NCBI GenBank assembly: GCA_009859145.1
Contig: VRVR01000047.1
Span: 128,934-192,933 of the forward strand
Length of the DNA: 64,000 nucleotides
Origin: Andalucia godoyi
Taxonomy: Eukaryota > Discoba > Jakobea > Jakobida > Andaluciidae
Reading direction: 5' to 3'
Positions 27,718 to 36,876 of this stretch are shown piece by piece (the first letter of the stretch is position 1; every line of letters starts with the position of its first letter). The notes beneath the pieces are model-generated. The model was given only the letters and a program-made list of their open reading frames with translations. It was not told where the DNA came from and searched no databases. A program made the position numbers and the translations under genes.

Positions 27718-29151
27718 ATGTCGTTTGATAGCGAACTAATGAGAATTGCCGGCATAAGCGGCATCGTCGCGTGCTCGTCGCTGTGCATTTCGTTGCCGAG
27801 CATTCTGCGAGCGTTCTCAGAGACGCGCAGAAGCTTGGATGCGGGGGCGCTGCGTCGACAGTCGGTGTCAACCACGGCGGACATCCAAGCGCCGTTCTTG
27901 TGCACGACAGCAGATCCGGAAAATCCGCACGGCTACTACGCAGGTGCGAATGGGCGAGTTACGGATGATGGTCGGGAGGCCGGCGTGCCGCGGATGGCGG
28001 TTGTGTTTCCTCCATGGATCACTCGATGGACTCTGGCAATCAGCGGGCTGTGGTGGAACAGGCTTCCGGGCTACTCCAAATCACTCGTGCTGCGAACGTC
28101 GCTTCCTTCGTATCTTGCTGCGCTGAACCTGATTGTCTTCGGAATCATTGTGCTTTCGAACGGCGGCGAGTTTGACTCTCAGTTTTTGTTTTCGCTTTGG
28201 ATTCCCGCACTCGTCTTCATTCCTTGCATATCGTACGGGCGGTATCTGTTTGTCGAGACTGGATGGCTGTTTTTCGCGCACATGCCGTTTGTCCCGACGT
28301 CAGGCCGCGAAAAAGACAGACGCATTCTGCGCGTGTACTGCCTCGTCAACGTGTTCTTGGCTGCCGTGTTTGCATTCGATTTTGTGTCAGACTACATTTT
28401 CAATCCAAGTCCATGGAGAGTCATCTACGCTGTGACGTTTTTCTTGTTGTTTTTCTTGATCGTCCTGTCTTCGCTGATGTGCATGGTCCCATTCACCTTC
28501 GCCGGGCGTGTCTATTCCAACATGATCAAGGTGTTGAGAATGGACATTGGTCTTGTTGCACGCGGGCAGTCAGCAGTTGCGTTGCAGGATCTTCGCACGT
28601 GCGCACGCTTTTATGCGCTTCTTACAGATTCCATGTCGCGCACAAGTCCCAAGATTTCAGGACTTGCTGTTCCGGCTGTTTCGTTGGTTCTGTACATGTA
28701 CTCGCTCGCATTGTTGGATATCATTCGCCGATCTTTCTTTTTCTCAAGCTTGTTCGTCGCCCTGATAGCGTCACTCTTTATCATCTGGTGTCTGTATCCG
28801 GCCGCCCTTGTCAACTATGAAGTGGAAAAGCTGAGGTCCGAACTCGCATGCATGCTGCTGGATGCTGATGATCGCCGTGGTGCAAGCTCACAGTGTTTCG
28901 ACGAAAAGTCGGAACTCTTCTCGGCGTCTGGCCCATCATCATCTTCCAGTTTTTCAAAATACGAATTTCAGGCTCTTACCGAGCAAGACCGAAAGCTTCT
29001 TCGAGACATGTTTCTCGTGTCGGGCGACGAGCGTCGTTCAAGCCTTTTATTTTATGGAAAAGCCGTGACCCGTAGCGTGCTTGTTCGAGGCCTCTACATC
29101 ATCTTCTCAATCATGCTCTTCTTGCTGCAAGACGCCGCTTTTCGGTCGTGA
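27718..29151 (+). CDS. Multi-pass membrane protein, GRL-like 7TM candidate (member 1)
   Basis: 477 residues from the ATG at 27718. Hydropathy read by eye gives one N-terminal helix (~8-28) and seven further helices, the last at the very C-terminus with only a few residues after it. Around it the order is: TM5/6 pair (FFLLFFLIVLSSLMCMVPF), a cytosolic loop, two helices (VPAVSLVLYMYSLALLDII; LIASLFIIWCLYPAALV), a ~110-residue hydrophilic loop, then RSVLVRGLYIIFSIMLFLLQ. The LYPAA motif matches VSPAA/ILPAA of the tandem paralogues at 57.5-61.1 kb, so I place all three in one family. The layout (long loop, then one last helix at the C-terminus) fits insect gustatory-receptor-like proteins. Function is inferred only: ligand-gated channel or orphan membrane protein. 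Confidence 0.7.
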   Translation: MSFDSELMRIAGISGIVACSSLCISLPSILRAFSETRRSLDAGALRRQSVSTTADIQAPFLCTTADPENPHGYYAGANGRVTDDGREAGVPRMAVVFPPWITRWTLAISGLWWNRLPGYSKSLVLRTSLPSYLAALNLIVFGIIVLSNGGEFDSQFLFSLWIPALVFIPCISYGRYLFVETGWLFFAHMPFVPTSGREKDRRILRVYCLVNVFLAAVFAFDFVSDYIFNPSPWRVIYAVTFFLLFFLIVLSSLMCMVPFTFAGRVYSNMIKVLRMDIGLVARGQSAVALQDLRTCARFYALLTDSMSRTSPKISGLAVPAVSLVLYMYSLALLDIIRRSFFFSSLFVALIASLFIIWCLYPAALVNYEVEKLRSELACMLLDADDRRGASSQCFDEKSELFSASGPSSSSSFSKYEFQALTEQDRKLLRDMFLVSGDERRSSLLFYGKAVTRSVLVRGLYIIFSIMLFLLQDAAFRS

Positions 29152-29482
29152 TGTATTCTTCACCTTCACCTTCACCTCCTTCTTCTTCCTCCTTCTTCTT
29201 CCTTCTTCCACTACCGCTGCCACTAGTATTCTGCATTTCTTTGGTGTACCCAGTCAATCTGTTCGGCTTTATTTCCAAGGAAGATGATGTTCATGTGCAA
29301 CTCTTCATTCACGCATAGCTTTTCAGCTCTCCGCACCACTACCAAATGTCATCCAGAGCAAAAAGAGTAGAGGAAAAATTTGAAAAATAAATAAATAAAT
29401 AATAATAATAATAATTGATACATATGTACAAAGAACCGCATAACTCTATTGCTGGTTTTGCTTCGTTCTCCCATCCAAAAGA
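29152..29482. other. Convergent 3' spacer
   Basis: Contains a TTC/CTTC-rich stretch (29160-29210) and (AATA)n/(AAT)n runs at 29385-29415. No gene is seen. Confidence 0.6.
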
Positions 29483-31303
29483 CTACTTTCTTCGGCCATT
29501 GCGCAAACGCTTCTGTTGTTGCTTGTGGCCAATGTTGAATCGAGCAAGAACAGACTTGATTTGCTTGGTTCCATTCTCCGAGGAATCAGGGTTTGCTACC
29601 TGAACGACTTCTGCAGCCTTGTACTTCTTCCCGGAAGGTTTGGAGGACATCGCTGCTTCTCCTTGCGCTCCTGACACAGCCTCCTCTTCTCGCATTCGCT
29701 TCCTCTCTTGCAGGGACTCCTTCACTCTCTCAAACCGCTCACGCTGTGCGGAGTTATGGAGCGCTGTTGGCCGGTTCCGACCCTTCATCTTCTTCGTTTC
29801 CTTTCTCTTGGCCAGCCGTTTCTTCCGGTCGTCTTCTTCAGCCTCCTTGCGATCCTGCTTTTCAAACTTCTTCGCATCGGACGAAACAGAGCCGACAAAC
29901 GTAGGGTCCAGCGTAATCATGTCAGGAGCAATCTTGTCGAGCAGCTTATGCACAAGTGCTTCTCTTGCCTGATCTCGAGTCTCAAATGGATTGGCAACGT
30001 ACGAGTCAAAGTTCGGCTCTCCCGATCCCGGAACGATCATCGAACCAACGCCCTTTGTGTGCGAATATCCCAAAATATCTTCGTACGGTGCAAAACAAAC
30101 ATTTGAGACCTGGAGTCGGTGCTCGAGAGTATGGGCCATGTACGGCGCAGCAGGTTTGACCAGAAATGGAGCGCTCGACGTGTCCGTGGAATGGTATCCA
30201 ATTGCCTCCGGTTTCCAGATCTCAATACGACTCGACTGGTTGGGCTGCGCGATTCCGACAGCAAGCATTCCCTTTTGAGAAACGGCCAGCGAAACAGGCA
30301 CCCCGCTTCCTCTTGCCACCCCAATCTCTCCAGCATCTTTCGCCTTGATCGCATTAGACGAAGAAGAAGTGTAGCAATGATAAGACGCGAGGGGCCGATA
30401 GGAATTTCGAAGATCCCAGATCCGCACGACTCCATCTCCACCCCCCGTCACCATAGTATTTCCGCGCGGATCAAACGCAATGCTCAGCACGGGAGCCTTG
30501 TGGCAGTGCATCTTCAGTAACGGGGTTCCCAAAGACGGCGCCCACATCGAAACCGAACCACCAACATGTCCAACAGCAACCACTGCATTGTGCGGGTTCA
30601 GTCCAAAGGTGTGTGACTCGCCAAGCCGCGTTCGGTGCGACGCTACCAGCTGTCCCGTGCTCACATCCACCCACTTCACATAGCCCGTTCTCGACAGCGT
30701 GGAAAGAAGAAAGTGATACGGCAAAAACTGCATTCGTGTCACGTCAATATGATCCCCCAATTTGTGGAGCTCAACTCCCTGATCATCATATACATACACA
30801 TACTTTCGTTGCGCGATTGCCACATGAGACTCATCGTGCAAAAAGACGGCATCTCGACAAACGTCCGCATCGGTCGCAGCAGGAAGCCATTCCTTGATCA
30901 GCTTGGCTTGCTTCCATTGAACAATCGCCACATGACCTTGCATTCCAGCCATTACCGCGCTTCGTCCATTCGTAGAATACGCCATTCGATACGGCCCATA
31001 AGGCAGGCTCAGCGAAAACGCTGCTTTTCGAGCTGTTTCCACATTCACAATGCTCGAGATCGCAGCCTGCGAGAAGCGATGCGTTTGCTCAACATCCGTG
31101 TCCGCCTCCAGAAACCCGGCAGAACCCGTAAGCATCATTTCAGAGGCCTCCATTGATGAAACCGCACGCGAAATATCGTTACGCGCTTCGCCCAAAAGCC
31201 GATTAGCCTTCTTATCGTACGTCTTCAGCCTTTTCGTTGACGAAAATACACGCGGATCACGCATGTACTTGCTCGAAAGCACATCGGGCTGGTTCGACTC
31301 CAT
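29483..31303 (-). CDS. WDR46: WDR46/Utp7 small-subunit processome WD40 protein
   Basis: 606 residues. The N-terminal helical region (KTYDKKANRLLGEARNDISRA) is followed by a seven-bladed beta-propeller with clear blades (MVTGGGDGVVRIWDLR; VAVGHVGGSVSMW). It carries the family-specific C-terminal BING4CT segment: VSNVCFAPYEDILGYSHTKG, then MIVPGSGEPNFDSYVANPFE and the conserved LLDKIAPDMITLDP. The last ~110 residues are strongly basic (KKRLAKRKETKKMKGRNRP), as in nucleolar orthologues. WDR46/Utp7 is part of the 90S pre-ribosome and is needed for early 18S rRNA processing. Length and motif order match the yeast and human proteins closely. The ATG at 31301-31303 is the natural start. Confidence 0.96.
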   Translation of the reverse strand: MESNQPDVLSSKYMRDPRVFSSTKRLKTYDKKANRLLGEARNDISRAVSSMEASEMMLTGSAGFLEADTDVEQTHRFSQAAISSIVNVETARKAAFSLSLPYGPYRMAYSTNGRSAVMAGMQGHVAIVQWKQAKLIKEWLPAATDADVCRDAVFLHDESHVAIAQRKYVYVYDDQGVELHKLGDHIDVTRMQFLPYHFLLSTLSRTGYVKWVDVSTGQLVASHRTRLGESHTFGLNPHNAVVAVGHVGGSVSMWAPSLGTPLLKMHCHKAPVLSIAFDPRGNTMVTGGGDGVVRIWDLRNSYRPLASYHCYTSSSSNAIKAKDAGEIGVARGSGVPVSLAVSQKGMLAVGIAQPNQSSRIEIWKPEAIGYHSTDTSSAPFLVKPAAPYMAHTLEHRLQVSNVCFAPYEDILGYSHTKGVGSMIVPGSGEPNFDSYVANPFETRDQAREALVHKLLDKIAPDMITLDPTFVGSVSSDAKKFEKQDRKEAEEDDRKKRLAKRKETKKMKGRNRPTALHNSAQRERFERVKESLQERKRMREEEAVSGAQGEAAMSSKPSGKKYKAAEVVQVANPDSSENGTKQIKSVLARFNIGHKQQQKRLRNGRRK

Positions 31304-31685
31304 CCTTTGGTTTTAACAGGATCTCTTTGCTTATTTCTTCCAATCGCGAACTGTCTCCAAACTTTTGGGAGGAAAATAAAGAACAGTAATTTAAAAATAA
31401 AAAAAACTCGCAGAAATCCAATAATTAAATATTAAAAAGAAACCCAATAATTAATAAATCGACAAACATAAATAAAAACCATAATACAAACAGTAAATTC
31501 AAAAACATTCGCTCTTTTGTACGCACTCGACTACGGAATGAGCAAGGTCGTGTCTTCTTGTTTTTCTTCTTCTTCTTTCGTTTCAAGCGTGCCCTGACGA
31601 TGGTCTGTCATCTGTGTGCCAGATGGTGATAAGGACAGGCTAGGAGTGATTTTACGAGAGGTTGATGTTCTTTCCGGTTCTAGGC
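31304..31685. other. AT-rich intergenic spacer
   Basis: Very AT-rich (about 31370-31500 is nearly all A, T and short AATAAA-like strings). It separates the 5' end of WDR46 from the 3' end of the next minus-strand gene. No gene is seen. Confidence 0.6.
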
Positions 31686-32675
31686 TCAGGAAGCTGAGAT
31701 GACAGAGCCTGGTGCTTGGGGAGCGGGATCATTGGTTGGGACTACATACGGATTCTGCTGCACGGGATCGGCTGGAGGAGCAATGTATGGATTCTGTACT
31801 GCGCCACCGGTTTCTGTGCCTGTCGTGTTCAAATCAGGTGGTCCCTGCGACGGTGCCTCAATATCTGCTGCAATTTGCGCTTTGCTTGCGGAGGCATAGG
31901 CAGGATCGGGGTTGACAGAGGCAAGACTGTAGACCTGGACATCTGAATATGTGGTGGTGATAGTGGTTGTCGTGGTGGTGCTTCCAGCGGTGGTGGAATA
32001 CGACACGGTCTTGGAGACTGTATACAAGCCAAGAAGGTCAAAAGTTCCTTCGTCTTTCTCCACAACACCACCGAACATTCTGCTCGCGCAAATACCAAGG
32101 TCCACGAAGGGCACGATGATCCACAGAAACTTGGCGGAACTGTCGTTGTTGTTCATGCCAAGAATGATGGTCAGCAGCGTGATGATGAAGAAGAGAACGA
32201 GCCACACTGAATACAGGAACCGGACGAGTTTGCTCTTTGCAAGAACCAGAGGCAGCCAGTCGATCCACCGAGTGTACGTTTCATAAATGAACGTCAGGAA
32301 CTGCTTCTCCACAACGTTGTAGCTCGAGACCATCGGGCCTGTGTACGTCAACAAACGTTTGCGGCGGAACCAAATGTGAGCTGGATTGTAAACCGTGACA
32401 TTCATAATCAACCGCACGATGATGGAGATCAAGAACAGCACACCGTACCACTGACTCACCGCAATGGACGTTCCCAGAATGATGTACAGCATGATAAGAA
32501 TCACAAGTTGCACAACAGACATTACAATCACTTTGCTGCTCGCGGCCGTTTCGTAGTAATCGAGCGGATTGAACGTGTGCAGCTTCCAGGCATTGCCACG
32601 GAACCGAGAATCGGTCGTGTACTTGCGCAGGTTGCCGTCTGTGTCACGGTATGCTACCGACAGATCATTCACCAT
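31686..32675 (-). CDS. Four-pass membrane protein with Pro/Thr-rich NPY-repeat tail
   Basis: 329 residues from the ATG at 32673-32675. Four hydrophobic helices are visible: ~50-70 (VIVMSVVQLVILIMLYIIL), ~75-95 (WYGVLFLISIIVRLIMNV), ~150-175 (SVWLVLFFIITLLTIILG) and ~183-200 (FLWIIVPFVDLGICA). A 130-residue hydrophilic tail carries a Thr run (TTTTTTITTTY) and a duplicated NPY element (QNPYIAPPADP and QNPYVVPTNDP). I do not recognise the family. NPY/NPxxP repeats could be docking sites for adaptor domains (EH or WW type), which is inference. It is not related by motif to the 7TM candidates. Confidence 0.7.
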   Translation of the reverse strand: MVNDLSVAYRDTDGNLRKYTTDSRFRGNAWKLHTFNPLDYYETAASSKVIVMSVVQLVILIMLYIILGTSIAVSQWYGVLFLISIIVRLIMNVTVYNPAHIWFRRKRLLTYTGPMVSSYNVVEKQFLTFIYETYTRWIDWLPLVLAKSKLVRFLYSVWLVLFFIITLLTIILGMNNNDSSAKFLWIIVPFVDLGICASRMFGGVVEKDEGTFDLLGLYTVSKTVSYSTTAGSTTTTTTITTTYSDVQVYSLASVNPDPAYASASKAQIAADIEAPSQGPPDLNTTGTETGGAVQNPYIAPPADPVQQNPYVVPTNDPAPQAPGSVISAS

Positions 32676-32741
32676 GATGTGTGTCCTTCTTTTTTCTTTT
32701 TGTTGGTGTCCACAAGTCACAGAGAAAAGCGAAACGCTGGG

Positions 32742-33386
32742 CTAAAAAGAAAAGAAAAAGAGTAAACAATAAAAACACTCTTTTAAGCTTCTCAGGCTGG
32801 AGATATAAAAAAAATATGAACAGCGTTCCTGCTTGTCAAGAAAGAGAAATAGAAGGGCACTGCGTTCTCGCAGACCTGGTGTTGATTGAGAAGCGTCACG
32901 ATGTTTCCTTTCGACCGGCGAATCTTTCCCTTCCGACGCATCGCAATCAAGAGGTGTGCATGATTGATGTTTCAACGGACGCTTCCGGAACCGCACTTGC
33001 TTCACGGCCTCTGGGGCGTTATGATCTCTTTCGTGCTTGCTAGGGCGGAAATCGTCAGTGCATTTTGTTTTCCGTTTTCGATCTGCTTTGTCTGTCATGC
33101 TGCCTCCTCCGATTCCCGACGGTTTGCTGCGACGGACTGTGAGCAGCTCATGCAGCTTCCCCTTTGAAAACACCTTCACTCGAACGTGCGATCTGCGCAT
33201 ACGTTTCTTTACCTGTGCAGAGCGATGTCGATGACGTCCCGCTGCGATGGACACCTCACATCCCCACCCAACAGCCTGCCTTCGAGCGAAAGGCGCGAAA
33301 GGCCCCTGCTCCCTGGCGGGCACGTCTTCTGGCTGCACCGCCCGCCATTTCGTCCGCTCGCCAAACCATGAATCATTATGGATCAT
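32742..33386 (-). CDS. Uncertain ORF, basic 214-residue product
   Basis: ATG-initiated minus-strand ORF directly downstream of repeat B (in its own direction). The product is very basic (KKRMRRSHVRVKVFSKGKL; KADRKRKTKC) and ends in a Phe-rich run that looks like translated 3' UTR (LLFFFSF). No domain is recognised. An alternative start at an internal Met (MTDKADRKRK) would remove the first third. It could be a nuclear protein, a relic linked to repeat B, or noise. Confidence 0.25.
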   Translation of the reverse strand: MIHNDSWFGERTKWRAVQPEDVPAREQGPFAPFARRQAVGWGCEVSIAAGRHRHRSAQVKKRMRRSHVRVKVFSKGKLHELLTVRRSKPSGIGGGSMTDKADRKRKTKCTDDFRPSKHERDHNAPEAVKQVRFRKRPLKHQSCTPLDCDASEGKDSPVERKHRDASQSTPGLRERSALLFLFLDKQERCSYFFYISSLRSLKECFYCLLFFFSF

Positions 33387-33395
33387 CAGCTAAGA

Positions 33396-33677
33396 GACAG
33401 GTCCAGTTTGGGGCGAGCACCAACTCTGCATCAAAGGGGTCATCGCTTCTTCCTGCTCTCCGCCTCCGACGAGAGGGAATCAGGGGTTTCTTGGTTCTCG
33501 GTATCTTCGGGCATGGCCGGTTTGAGTTTGTTTGGAAGATCCCTCTTTGAAGCCTTGCGATGCTTTGTCTTTGTCTTTTGATGAATGGTGCTGCTTGAGC
33601 ATTCGATTATTTAAAACACAGACAAACAGAAAATAATAGAAAGAAAAGAAACGTGAAGAGTGAAGGACTTCTAGACA
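33396..33677. repeat. Repeat B, copy 1
   Basis: Matches 42081-42330 over most of its length. The core TTTCTTGGTTCTCGGTATCT, then GGCATGGCCGG and CTCTTTGAAGCC, is nearly identical, and both copies end in an AAATAATAGAAAGAAA-like stretch. This copy has ~40 extra bases (about 33445-33483). Read on the minus strand, both copies contain GHARRYREPRN in one frame, so the repeat may be a fragment of a former coding sequence. Confidence 0.75.
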
Positions 33678-34436
33678 CATAAACAAACTTCCAGCATGAT
33701 GTTGTTAGTTTGATTTGCAACATTAACACACAAAGCTCTCAACCGTCCTTCGAAATTACAAAATCATCTGGCATTTTATTTTTTCCTCCGGCGGCAAATG
33801 GCAATCGGCAGAACACATAGGTCGATATCTGCCTTGATCTTTTCGCACACACGTGGGGGGTTGTGGGGCTAGAGGCCAGTGGACCATTTGAGCGCGAGAG
33901 GTAAAACATAAAAAAACAGCAGCAAAGCACACGTTTTTTAACAGTACTTTTCATTTCATTGCAGACCTGCCGATACGTTCCTGGGGTGTGCATGGTTTTC
34001 TGACACGTCCGTTTTTCTCGCTCGTGAGCGGACAGCCCCGCAGCGTTCTCTTTTTTCTAAGTACGCACCGGGTCAACAACGCCTTTTCAGTCGTCGTTTT
34101 TTGTTGCATCCTGCATCTACTCGACTGTAGTCGTTAAAAAAGAGCCCACACTTCCTGTTATGGAAATTCAAGAAAAGAGTGAAAGAGTGCGAATCAACCA
34201 AAACGGGACTCGAACGACCTGCTTTAGAACTTGCTTGAGATTCAATGCCCTTCCCAATAGCCAAAAAGACTTCAGTGCCTGCTGTTCCCTTTCTTTTTTT
34301 ATATTAAAACTCTGCTTCAGTCTCCTGACCCATCGATTCCCATTCGCCTGTTTCCTTCCTATTCCCCAAACCCCCCACTGCGCACACTTTAAACACACAC
34401 TCACGCTTACTCTATATCTTTGTTTCGGTATTCGCG

Positions 34437-35984
34437 ATGGATCCTGCATGTCTGCATCGTGTTGTTGAAGAAGACCGGAAGTTTCCTGTTCCGTCCGTGG
34501 CGCTGTCGTACGGCACTGCAGGGTTCCGGACTCAAGCGACTCATCTTTCTCGTGCGCTGTTTCGGATTGCGATTGTGGCGTGTCTACGGTCGATTTCGGT
34601 GCACGGACGGCCTGTGGGTGTGATGATCACGGCGTCGCACAACCCCGTTGAGGACAACGGAGTCAAGATCATTGATGCAAGTGGCGAGATGCTGGAATCT
34701 TCTTTTGAGCCGTACGCGACTCGTCTTGTGAACGTCGCCAACGAGAGTCTCGAAACCGAGATCAAGGCCATCTGGGGTGCAATCCAAGTTCCGGGAAGTC
34801 CAGACACGAAGCCCACGGTTACGTCGGGGTACGATACGCGGCCGTCCTCTCTGGACCTCGTGAAGGCGCTTGATGCCGGAGTCCGTGCATTTGGTGGGAC
34901 GCATCGGTGCCACGGGCTCGTCACAACACCTGTCTTGCATTACTGTGTGATGAAGAGCTGCATCCCCGAGGTTTTTTATTCGGACACACAGGCCGCATAC
35001 CGCGATCTGTGCGCACTTGCAAACATCAAAGAAAACGTCGACCATGTGGTGTTGGACGCTGCGAACGGCGTGGGGGCTCTGGCGGTTCGGCAGATTGCGC
35101 CGTGGCTGCAAATCGTGCACGACGGATCCCTCGTGGGAACAGTAGCTACGGAGCAGCTGAACCACTTGTGTGGCTCCGAGCATGTGCAAAAAGAAAAGGA
35201 GTGTCCTGTGGAGCATCCAGCGGTCGGCACGGTGTACGCCTCGTTTGACGGAGATGCAGACCGCTTGGTGTTCTCGTATGTCGCGGAAAAGAACGAAAAA
35301 AATGGAGAGCGTGTGTTCCGGCTCATCGATGGCGACAAGATTGCGACGCTGTTTGCAATGTTTTTGAGACGGTTTGACCCGAATGTGCAGGTCACTGTCG
35401 TGCAGACTGCATATGCCAACGGATCGTCCACCTCGTTTCTGAAGAGCTTGGGCGTGAACATCAAGATGGCCAAGACAGGGGTGAAGTACCTGCATCACGA
35501 AGCAGCCCATGCCGATGTTGGCATCTACTTTGAAGCAAACGGGCACGGAACCGTCTTGTTTTCTCCAAAGGTAGTCTTCTCGCTTTCCAAGGAGTCACAG
35601 GCGCTGCACAGACTTCTGCACCCCACCGTCGGGTGTGCAATCCGCGATATGCTAGCTGTTCTCTGTGCGCTTCCCATGGTCGACCTCACATTTGAAAAAC
35701 TTGCAGATCTGTACTCGGATATGCCGTCGAAAATGACCAAGATCATTGTCAAGAACCGAAATGTGTTTGTTCCCAACAGCGACGAAACACGCCTCGTGGA
35801 ACCAGCGCCTGTGCAGGCGGAGATCGACCGTATCTGTGCGCTGTACGCCTCCAAGAGTGCACGCAGCTTCGTCAGACCCTCGGGGACCGAGGATTGTGTC
35901 AGGTTGTACGCAGAGGCTGCAGATGCCGAAACCGTCAGCACCGTCATCCAACTCGTCACACTGGCCTTGGCCAGCTACTGCTAA
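34437..35984 (+). CDS. PGM3: Phosphoacetylglucosamine mutase
   Basis: 515 residues. An alpha-D-phosphohexomutase with all key elements: substrate-contacting SYGTAGFR (24-31), phosphoserine loop TASHNP (Ser67), metal-binding DGDADR (271-276), sugar-binding loop FEANGHG and phosphate-binding RPSGTED near the C-terminus. The truncated N-terminal domain with the serine at ~67 and the ASHNPxxDNGVKI sequence separate AGM1/PGM3 from ordinary phosphoglucomutases, where the serine is at ~110. It converts GlcNAc-6-P to GlcNAc-1-P, the step before UDP-GlcNAc, for N-glycans, GPI anchors and chitin-like polymers. Transcribed alone; the ATG at 34437 follows a pyrimidine-rich leader. Confidence 0.96.
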   Translation: MDPACLHRVVEEDRKFPVPSVALSYGTAGFRTQATHLSRALFRIAIVACLRSISVHGRPVGVMITASHNPVEDNGVKIIDASGEMLESSFEPYATRLVNVANESLETEIKAIWGAIQVPGSPDTKPTVTSGYDTRPSSLDLVKALDAGVRAFGGTHRCHGLVTTPVLHYCVMKSCIPEVFYSDTQAAYRDLCALANIKENVDHVVLDAANGVGALAVRQIAPWLQIVHDGSLVGTVATEQLNHLCGSEHVQKEKECPVEHPAVGTVYASFDGDADRLVFSYVAEKNEKNGERVFRLIDGDKIATLFAMFLRRFDPNVQVTVVQTAYANGSSTSFLKSLGVNIKMAKTGVKYLHHEAAHADVGIYFEANGHGTVLFSPKVVFSLSKESQALHRLLHPTVGCAIRDMLAVLCALPMVDLTFEKLADLYSDMPSKMTKIIVKNRNVFVPNSDETRLVEPAPVQAEIDRICALYASKSARSFVRPSGTEDCVRLYAEAADAETVSTVIQLVTLALASYC

Positions 35985-36876
35985 GTGCGAACACGCGAAC
36001 ACGCGAACACCACAGCCCCAACCACCAAAAAAAAGGCCCTTCCTCTCTTCTGGCACTATACCCCGAGAAAGTACTGTAAACAAGAAACCCATGGTTCTAC
36101 CATGTCGGGTTCTTCCCATCCTTTCTCCTTGGCTGCTGCACACATACCAGGTTGTCTTTTTACTGACGCCTACGGTACATTATACACTGAACATGCATAT
36201 CTACGAATAGACATGCATATTCAATCTTGCATCCTGTTACCGGGAAGGGGATAGGCCCCAACACGCCTCACGGCGCTCTTCAGATAGATGTTCCGCGCTC
36301 CGTTCCCAATCTCGATCAATCTGTGAGCCACTTTCTCAGCGTGACACGTTGTTCCTGAGAACGGTGCATTTTGATTCTGACGGCCCTAGCAGCAGGCGTA
36401 GTGACACGTGGTCTCTTAGGAGGTTGCGGGACGTAGGAGGCCCTGTATCGGGCGGCGTAGGCGTAGGCGTAGGCGAATGCGTCGTCCCAGCGCACTTACG
36501 CCCACATTTGAATAAAAACGTGAAACCAAAAAACCAAACCAACGAATGATAGAATGATAGATGGCTATGGATGCTGCGTTAAAGAGTGTCGAAAATGCAG
36601 AGCCTGTGTCACCGGCTGAATTTTGGCCGAGCGTGCGTAAGCACGGATTCCCCTGTGAAACAAACGTGCTAGTGTCGGCAAGTATCGACCGCCTCTGTTT
36701 ATGGATACTTCCTTCCGTATGCATGACAATGACCTGTTATTATTCATCCGTGTATGTTGCACACGCATGAGCAAGAGGGCCGATCGTGCAAGAGAAGGCG
36801 TTCTTTCCTGGTTCATTCGAAAAATTCCAGGACCCGAAAACAAGGTGACGGCGACAGCGACCAAGAAGACGAAGGG
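35985..36876. other. Intergenic region occupied mostly by repeat A
   Basis: Between PGM3 and ALG8. A minus-oriented copy of repeat A (36161-36745) fills most of it. The stretch 36746-36876 is in frame with ALG8 and may be its 5' UTR or an N-terminal extension. Confidence 0.6.
36161..36745 (-). repeat. Repeat A, long copy
   Basis: Inverted relative to the copy at 50474-50857, with long near-identical blocks: ATTGTCATGCATACGG, CGACACTAGCACGTTTGTTT, GAGACCACGTGTCACTACGC and GCGCCGTGAGGCGTGTTGGG. This copy holds ~180 extra bases in the middle, including a (GGCGTA)n run at 36457-36477. Read on the minus strand, it encodes PAARAVRIKMHRSQEQ then RVTLRKWLTD and a stop. The next frame encodes IEIGNGARNIYLKSAVR. 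The two pieces together resemble the start of TnpB/Fanzor proteins. Confidence 0.85.

Larger units (their letters stand above)
32676..34436. other. Gene-poor 1.76-kb region with repeat B
   Basis: The longest gene-poor stretch. It holds repeat B (33396-33677), a weak 214-codon minus-strand ORF (32742-33386) and otherwise A/T-rich or unstructured sequence up to the PGM3 start. A T-arm-like string near 34200 does not fold as a tRNA. Confidence 0.5.

Noticed and set aside
34195-34270. Minus-strand tRNA candidate around GGTCGTTCGAGTCCCG
   Set aside because: The T-loop consensus is present, but the T stem does not pair (position 52/62 is C-C) and no matching acceptor stem closes the structure.
34584-35546. 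320-codon antisense ORF opposite PGM3
   Set aside because: Overlaps a clear phosphohexomutase on the other strand; Cys/His/Arg-rich peptide typical of reverse-frame shadows.
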